DNA of 64,000 nt from contig NW_003314286.1 in the NCBI RefSeq assembly GCF_000143415.4, forward strand, positions 903,643 through 967,642, read 5' to 3'. Shown here one piece after another: positions 58,625-64,000 of this stretch. This DNA comes from Selaginella moellendorffii (lineage: Eukaryota; Streptophyta; Lycopodiopsida; Selaginellales; Selaginellaceae). A program made the translations under genes and the position numbers. The notes beneath the pieces are model-generated. The model saw nothing but the letters and a program-made list of their open reading frames with translations. It was not told the DNA's origin and ran no database searches. Each line of letters starts with the position of its first letter. Within the stretch, counting starts at the first letter, position 1.

Positions 58625-61030
58625 TCAGAATATTCTCATGCAGAATATTCTGGTTTTAGGGCGCACGGCATCACACGACAATCCAGCCAGGGCGCACCAT
58701 TTCAGGGCACAGCAGCAGCAATCCAAGGCAAACAAGCATGGCGCAGCAATCCAGCATACTGCGAAAGCATCCTTCTTCGCGATGGTGGGATGAGGTAAGT
58801 GTTCTTGAGAGCAGGGGGCATGGCCACAAATTATGGTCATGCAAATACTGCCCAATGGTGAACAAACTGAGTGGTGTTGATCGTGTGTGAGCTCATCTAT
58901 TAGGAGAAGGCCTAGGCAGCAAGGATATTGTGAGTTGTCCTCTCATCCCAGGTAATAAGAAAGCGGATCTACTCAATATGCAAAAGGTTATTGATTCCGA
59001 GAAAGGGGCAACGGGGAAGAAACGGCCGAATGAATCTGGTGGTGCTTCTATGAGAATGGATGGCAATGTCCAAGGATTTCCACCGGTGGTATCATCCCAG
59101 TCAAGTGGAAGTGGCTGCAGTTCCCTGTTTTTTAGTAAACAGAGTCAAGTCCATATTGTTGATTCGATGGATCCTGAGCGGAAGAACCGAGTTGATGTGG
59201 CTATCGGAAGATTTTTCTGGAATGAACACATTCCATTTGTCAAGGCTCGGTCACCTTACTTCCTCAACATGATACAGGAAGTTGCCAGGCATGGTGTGCC
59301 TTATGCACCACCAAAATATGATAATCTCCGGGATAAGCTTTTGGTGAAAGAGAAACGATTCATTGACATTGAGATGGCGTCCTTGAGGAAGCAGTGGGAG
59401 CAGAGGGGTGCAACCATATGCGCAGACGGGTGGGTAGATAGGAGGAATCGGCATATCATGGGGCTTGTGGCATATAGTCAAGGACAAGGAGCTTTTTTGA
59501 AGGCTATCGACATTTCCTTAACAGGAAAAACAGCTGAAAATACTCTGCACTGCTGGGAAGAAGGCATTAACATTGTAGGTGCAGAGAACATTGTCATGGT
59601 TGTGACCGATGGGGAAAATGCAAACAGAGCAGCAGCAGCACTTTTGCAACAGAGGTACCCGAAAATTCAATGGGCAGCATGTTTTGCCCATTGCTTGAAC
59701 AATGCCTTGAAAGACTTCGGTGTACTTCCATGGATGGCAACACTTCTGGAGCGTGGAAAGTCTTTGGTGATCTTCGTTAGAAACCACTCTCATATAGTGG
59801 CACTGCTGGTGGAGTTTACTCACAAGCGATTGCTGCGTTATTGTGATACCAGGTTCGGCTACAACTTCATTATGATGGAGAGGCTGGTGGAGCTCCGAGA
59901 AGCTTTACAACAGATGTTCGTATGCCCTGCGTACAGAGCAAGGCCTGAGTCGAAGTCGAGAGCAGGAAGGGACAGTTATGCAACGGTTTTTGATGACAGT
60001 TTCTGGCAACAGGTTAAGGACATGCTAGAGGTGTCCAAGGATGTTATGCTGCTTCTTCGTGTTGTGGACAGTGATATACTTGCGATTGGAAAGATATATG
60101 AGTGCATGAACAGGTTGGATGCAAGTTTAGAGGAAGGACAGTCGGATTATGGCAGGTACAGGGAACTTCATCAGATCATGTCTAATAGGTGGCATAAGTA
60201 TCACTCGCTCATGCACTCGGTGGCGTACATGTTGGACCCCGAGTTTCAGGAGTATGAAAAGCATGCTAACAGAGAGGTCATGAAGGACTGGAATGCTTAT
60301 CTGCTGGCCATGTTTACATCCAGTGAGAGGGATGTGATACGTGATGAGCTTTTAACTTACCGGAGGATAGGAGGCATTTTCAACTCATATGATGCTAAGG
60401 CTGATCACACTAAGAGGGGAGCTGTACGTTGGTGGGAGGACTATGGTTATGAAACTCCAGCTCTTCAAAAGTTGGCCATTCGAGTTCTAAGTCAGGCATG
60501 CTCGTCGTCCTCGGTGGAGAGATTGTTCAGTACTTTCGAGCATGTTTCTTCAAAAAAGAGGAACAGACTTACCATGGACAGGACAGCGGATCTGGTTTTT
60601 GTGGCTTGCAACACCAGGTTGTTAACCTGCAAAAATGATCGTGATTACGACAAGTTTGTAAGCTACAAAGTCCTGGAGACAGTTCCTCATCCTGAAGACG
60701 AGCTTGAGTCAGGACAGGAAGAGGAAGATGGAGATGATGTCGAAGATCGTGAGGTCGAAGATCATGAGGTTGAAGATGACGATGAGATGCAGGATATTTG
60801 AGTAGTTTAAAAGTGTGAAGTAGTTTATGTGCAAATAAAAATATTAAGAATAATATAATAAAATATAGCATATTCCTATAATAATATAATAAGAAATAGA
60901 ATATAATTTTTAAATAACATATTCTTAGAATATTCAGTAGAATATTTGTGAGCCATCGTGGGCCGTGATCGTGTTCCGTGTTCGGGTTCCTGAAATCTGA
61001 GGCTCGTGTTCGTGTTCCGTGTTCGTGTTC
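58625..61030 (+). mobile_element. hAT-superfamily DNA transposon inserted in an old LTR
   Basis: About 2.4 kb of sequence interrupts the LTR homology and contains a hAT transposase ORF. Near-palindromic AGAATATTC(T) motifs occur near the left end (58628-58652) and at 60928-60948. The right end has repeated GTGTTCGTGTTC/CCGTGTTCG motifs (60970-61030), as in many hAT termini. I could not define matching terminal inverted repeats or an 8-bp target duplication, so the exact ends are open. Confidence 0.65.
58738..60801 (+). pseudogene. hAT transposase with BED finger, DUF659 and hAT dimerisation domain; one in-frame stop
   Basis: The frame from ATG 58738 to the stop at 60801 (687 codons) is open except for TGA at 58888-58890. 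Upstream lies a BED-type zinc finger (HKLWSCKYCPMVN...AHLLGEGLGSKDIVSC). Downstream, DUF659 is recognisable (GATICADGWVDRRNRHIMGL; WAACFAHCLNNALKDFG). The C-terminal hAT dimerisation region reads QACSSSSVERLFSTFEHV with KRNRLTMDRTADLVF. The tail is Asp/Glu-rich. The stop sits where BED families usually have Arg in RVRAHL-like sequence. CGA to TGA is the change expected from deamination of a methylated CpG. Otherwise the gene looks young. Translation could restart downstream, giving a protein without the DNA-binding finger. Confidence 0.85.
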
Positions 61031-61974
61031 ATAACTATGCTAAAGGTACTATTGATATATTAATTTGTCACACTAAAGCTATATTCATTCACCTTTGTCT
61101 TATGAGTAGTCTAAGACCACCTATACCATAGTTTCATCTCCCCAAAGATTAGGGCATCCAGTCGTCCCATAATCACACTTGAACATCATTAGAATGCTTA
61201 AAGATATGTGAAACACTTTTCCTCAATATCCTTTCTTTGATTCTTATTAAGTCTCTTTTCATCAAAGGTTGTACTTGCCAACTAAGTCCTATTGACCTCT
61301 GGGCCTTCCTTTCCATGTGACCATATCCTTGGTCATTACAGAAGAGGATTGTTCTTTTTCTTTTCTACAGTTTGAGACTTTGGGACAATATTTCGCAACA
61401 CCATGGCCTAACACGAACTTTGTAAGTACTCTCTAAATGCTTTATCCATGTGGCTAAAGTAAAGTTTTAATGAGTCATGCCAAATATTCAAGTAGGCAAT
61501 GCCACCCACACTTGGATTGGGAGCATTGACAATTTGATTTCCCAAGGGAGCTAAAATTAGGTTTTGAACACTTCATTAAATTATTCTACTTGTCTATCCA
61601 TATTTACTCTAGCTTTGGACTCTTCAATAGTTATATAATCACTCACTATGTGAGTATAAGCTTTCCTAGTCACACTAACCTTTCCTGGTCAAATTAATTT
61701 TATTGGAATCCTCCCCTTATTATCCTTTTGGAACTTATTAAACCCCTTAGTGTTTGGGAGATAATTACTTTAGGCTTTCACCCTTGGACTTAAACTCGAA
61801 CTCTGACTCAAACCCAATTCCAGTCCTAGTCTCGGTCTTGGTCCTGCTCTCGGCTCTAGTTTCGATCCCGATCTTAGTCTTGGTCTCGGACTTAATCTCG
61901 GTCCCTATTTTGGACTCTTTAGATTTGGTTCTGACACTTCTATGTGTCACAACACTTGTCATGTGTTAGTCCTA
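61031..61974 (-). mobile_element. Decayed LTR, right part
   Basis: It continues the reverse-oriented LTR after the hAT insertion: CTAAAGGTACTATTGATATA against the 5400-5460 region, CTTTGGGACAATATTTCG against 6111-6128, GGCAATGCCACCCACACTTG against 6242-6261, then a shrunken hexamer array (61785-61920) and TGTCACAACACTTGTCATGT. Homology ends near 61974, so the LTR 5' end is missing. Confidence 0.7.
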
Positions 61975-62264
61975 CCAATGATATTAATGTACTTGTATCA
62001 CCAACCCCACAAAGAAAATGACAGTTGACCACAAAGGACATGTCTGTATTTGTCACCAGCTGGCAACAAACATACATGTATCACCAACAAAGAACATGTG
62101 GCCTTCAATGTCTGTAGCTGGCAACAAACGTGCACGCCATCGTTTTGGTAGCCATCTGGATCATTTATAGAGGAAGTCAGTATTTGCTTACTTCCCTCCC
62201 TGTGTGTGCAAATTTCTGTGTGCAGAAGTGTGTGAAGGAAGAATAGATCCTAGTGTAACGTGAT

Positions 62265-62927
62265 ATGGCTGGGAGGTGTAATCAAGGAAAGGGTGAGATG
62301 GATGTAGAGGAAGCCAGTGATGAAATGGCTGCAGAAGAGAGCTCTGTGGTCACTCACGAAGAAGAGAAGTCTATTGCTGACGAAGAAAAAGGTGCAAGGT
62401 CTGTAACTGCAGTCGTGGTGGCAGGACTGGGGCTTGGATCTTCGGTTATCAACAGCATCCTGAATGGGCTGGGTTCAGTACAACGCAAGATTGTAATCTC
62501 GTTTGCCAACAATACTGGCCATCAGCTCACAGCTATAGGTGTATATTTCTTTTCTGGAACAGCTGACAATGGACTCCCTGGTGCTATTCCTGATAAATCC
62601 ACACTCGGCTTTGGAGCTCGCAAGACAAGGGGTCCTGTGGCGAGAGGCACTGTTGGGGTTATCACTTATTATCTTTCAGCCGAAAATCGGACAGCCGCAA
62701 TCATGTGGAGTGTCCCGTTTGACTACAACTTATATTCCAACTGGTGGAACTTTGAATTGCGAAATGGGAGAGTTTCCCCCTCAAGGAGCTTGTTCAACGA
62801 TCTCTATTACACAGATTCTGCAATTAAGGGTGATAGCAACTTTGTCTCTCGCTTTACTAATGGACGGAAGTTTGAGGGGTCTATGGGACACTCTGGTACT
62901 CCAGTTCTGGATATAACACTACACTAA
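62265..62927 (+). CDS. Actinoporin-like (bryoporin-type) pore-forming protein
   Basis: Single exon, 220 aa from the ATG at 62265. Residues 1-45 are an acidic leader without a clear signal peptide. A hydrophobic/amphipathic stretch (VVVAGLGLGSSVINSILNGL) follows, in the position of the membrane-inserting helix of actinoporins. The beta-sandwich carries family hallmarks: VYFFSGTAD, GLPGAIPDKS, GVITYY and SVPFDYNLYSNWWN, the last being the aromatic lipid-headgroup site. The C-terminus is RKFEGSMGHSGTPVLDITLH. Actinoporins bind membranes and form pores; relatives occur in mosses and lycophytes and have been linked to dehydration stress. Function here is inferred. It lies between a decayed LTR and a Maf pseudogene. 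Confidence 0.88.
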   Translation: MAGRCNQGKGEMDVEEASDEMAAEESSVVTHEEEKSIADEEKGARSVTAVVVAGLGLGSSVINSILNGLGSVQRKIVISFANNTGHQLTAIGVYFFSGTADNGLPGAIPDKSTLGFGARKTRGPVARGTVGVITYYLSAENRTAAIMWSVPFDYNLYSNWWNFELRNGRVSPSRSLFNDLYYTDSAIKGDSNFVSRFTNGRKFEGSMGHSGTPVLDITLH

Positions 62928-63044
62928 AATATTTTGAAGAGAAAGAGGAATATATCAACTACAAAAAATAAAAAATAAAAAACTGTATTAACTAAGTATA
63001 ATATATAATATTTTATTAGGTAGTTTATTTTGCTCATCGGCAAG

Positions 63045-64000
63045 GGGAGGAGGCGTGGAGACTACTCACCGGTGGATTGGGAAGCCAACGACGTTGTAGA
63101 AGCATCCATTGACGGACTTGACGAGTGAGGCGCCCACGTCCTGCAAGGCATTGAATGAATTACGAAGGTGATAAGGAACCTGGATGCCGTAACAGCCAGC
63201 TTTGTCCATGGGCTCCCCGGTCGCGATGTATGCTGTGATGGTAGCCTCGTCCAGATTACCAAACTCCTTCAGTAAGAAGAGGGGAAAACTCGAGAGCTCG
63301 AGAGCACGCTAACTTATTTTACAGAAGTCTCCTCGTAGAATGATCTTAACAATGGTGCCTGTCCGAGCGCGAGATCGAGAAACCTGGATTGAAACGAGGG
63401 CCCGACAGAGATAGGGAAGCAAATCTAGAGAACCTGTGGCATGCGGCAGGAGAATCACAACTCCTGTGTAAACTTTGTGTTGTTGGCCGGTAGAAACTCC
63501 GTTTTTGTGTGAGTTGCAAAACGATAGACAGGCGTCTTTCACATTGCGAGGCTTCTCCACAATCATTCCCTGCACAGCGTCTCACGCCAGGGATGAGAAA
63601 AAGAAAAGACATTTCTTACGTGAAGCTCCACGACTGTGTCAGCTCCAACGATTAAATCCACGTTCCTCTGGCTCTCGAGCTGAAAAACGAAAGAACTCAA
63701 CTAGAACCCCAGGAATAGTGACAAGATGACGCTTTTCTGTTCTTACTTGTATCAATCTCCTAGAAACTTCAATGGTTTTGTGAGTGGCGGTCTCCGCAGC
63801 ATAATCTGTCACAGTGCTTGTAAGCAAAGCGCCACAAAAATATTTTCTCACATCAGCAGTGGCATATGCCGGATTCCCGGAGTCGCCATCGGCAGCAATT
63901 ATGAACTGTTTCTTCAGGGTTTTCTCTAAGAAGTGTCAATCGTTGTGCCTCAATAGTGGCATGGATCATTTACCTGTGTCAAAAGTAATCAGTGCGTTTG
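63045..64000 (-). pseudogene. Inverted duplicate of the Maf gene, broken, continues past the window
   Basis: The minus strand matches 55690-56545 through exons and introns with very few differences. For example, one difference in about 75 bp covers the intron ahead of the LESQRNVD exon. Two lesions are visible: about 30 bp removing the end of the EKPR exon and its splice donor (junction near 63530), and loss of the final exon, because homology stops at about 63045 inside the last intron. Upstream exons (63866-64000) differ more from copy 1. As it stands it cannot encode a full Maf protein. Confidence 0.75.

Overview
This is nuclear DNA from a land plant, most probably a lycophyte of the Selaginella type. 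The coding genes are plant families (MET1-type DNA methyltransferase, CHX antiporter, EIN3-binding F-box protein, UDP-glucose pyrophosphorylase, DUF630/DUF632 protein). Introns I could resolve are very short (about 45-70 bp) with GT..AG borders. A PAS-histidine kinase and an actinoporin-like gene fit a non-seed plant. The species call is inference. A 100-base run of N at 58211-58310 marks an assembly gap.

Layout. 1-9.7 kb is repeat DNA: a minus-strand, apparently non-coding LTR retrotransposon (3' LTR to 150, primer-binding site 5967-5978, 5' LTR 5982-7297) carries an inverted solo LTR of the same family (3788-5649) flanked by a perfect 5-bp target duplication. An older LTR element follows. 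9.8-19 kb holds a DUF630/DUF632 gene, an AUF1-like F-box gene, a membrane-anchored J-protein and two Ole e 1-type secreted proteins. 19.6-23.7 kb holds three degenerate F-box/LRR-like copies interleaved with fragments of the neighbouring Ole e 1 and UBLCP1 genes. 23.8-33.5 kb holds UBLCP1, CHX and MET1. 33.6-37.3 kb is AT-rich with a TRIM-like element, followed by an AT-rich one-exon lectin-like ORF. 39.2-54.7 kb is gene-dense: EBF, UGPase, a RING E3, a cold-shock/CCHC protein, a hybrid PAS-histidine kinase and a rhomboid. 55.4-64 kb is a mosaic: a Maf gene, AT-rich DNA, the gap, a decayed LTR split by a hAT transposon, an actinoporin-like gene, and an inverted, recently duplicated but broken Maf copy running off the right edge.

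The genes do not form one pathway. The most unusual coding observations are the histidine kinase (a Cys4 insertion in its ATPase domain, a degenerate G1 box and a receiver-like domain lacking key residues), the AT-rich lectin-like ORF, and the actinoporin gene inside a TE-rich block bounded by inverted Maf copies. Exon borders were read by eye from splice sites and conserved protein motifs, so single-base errors are possible.
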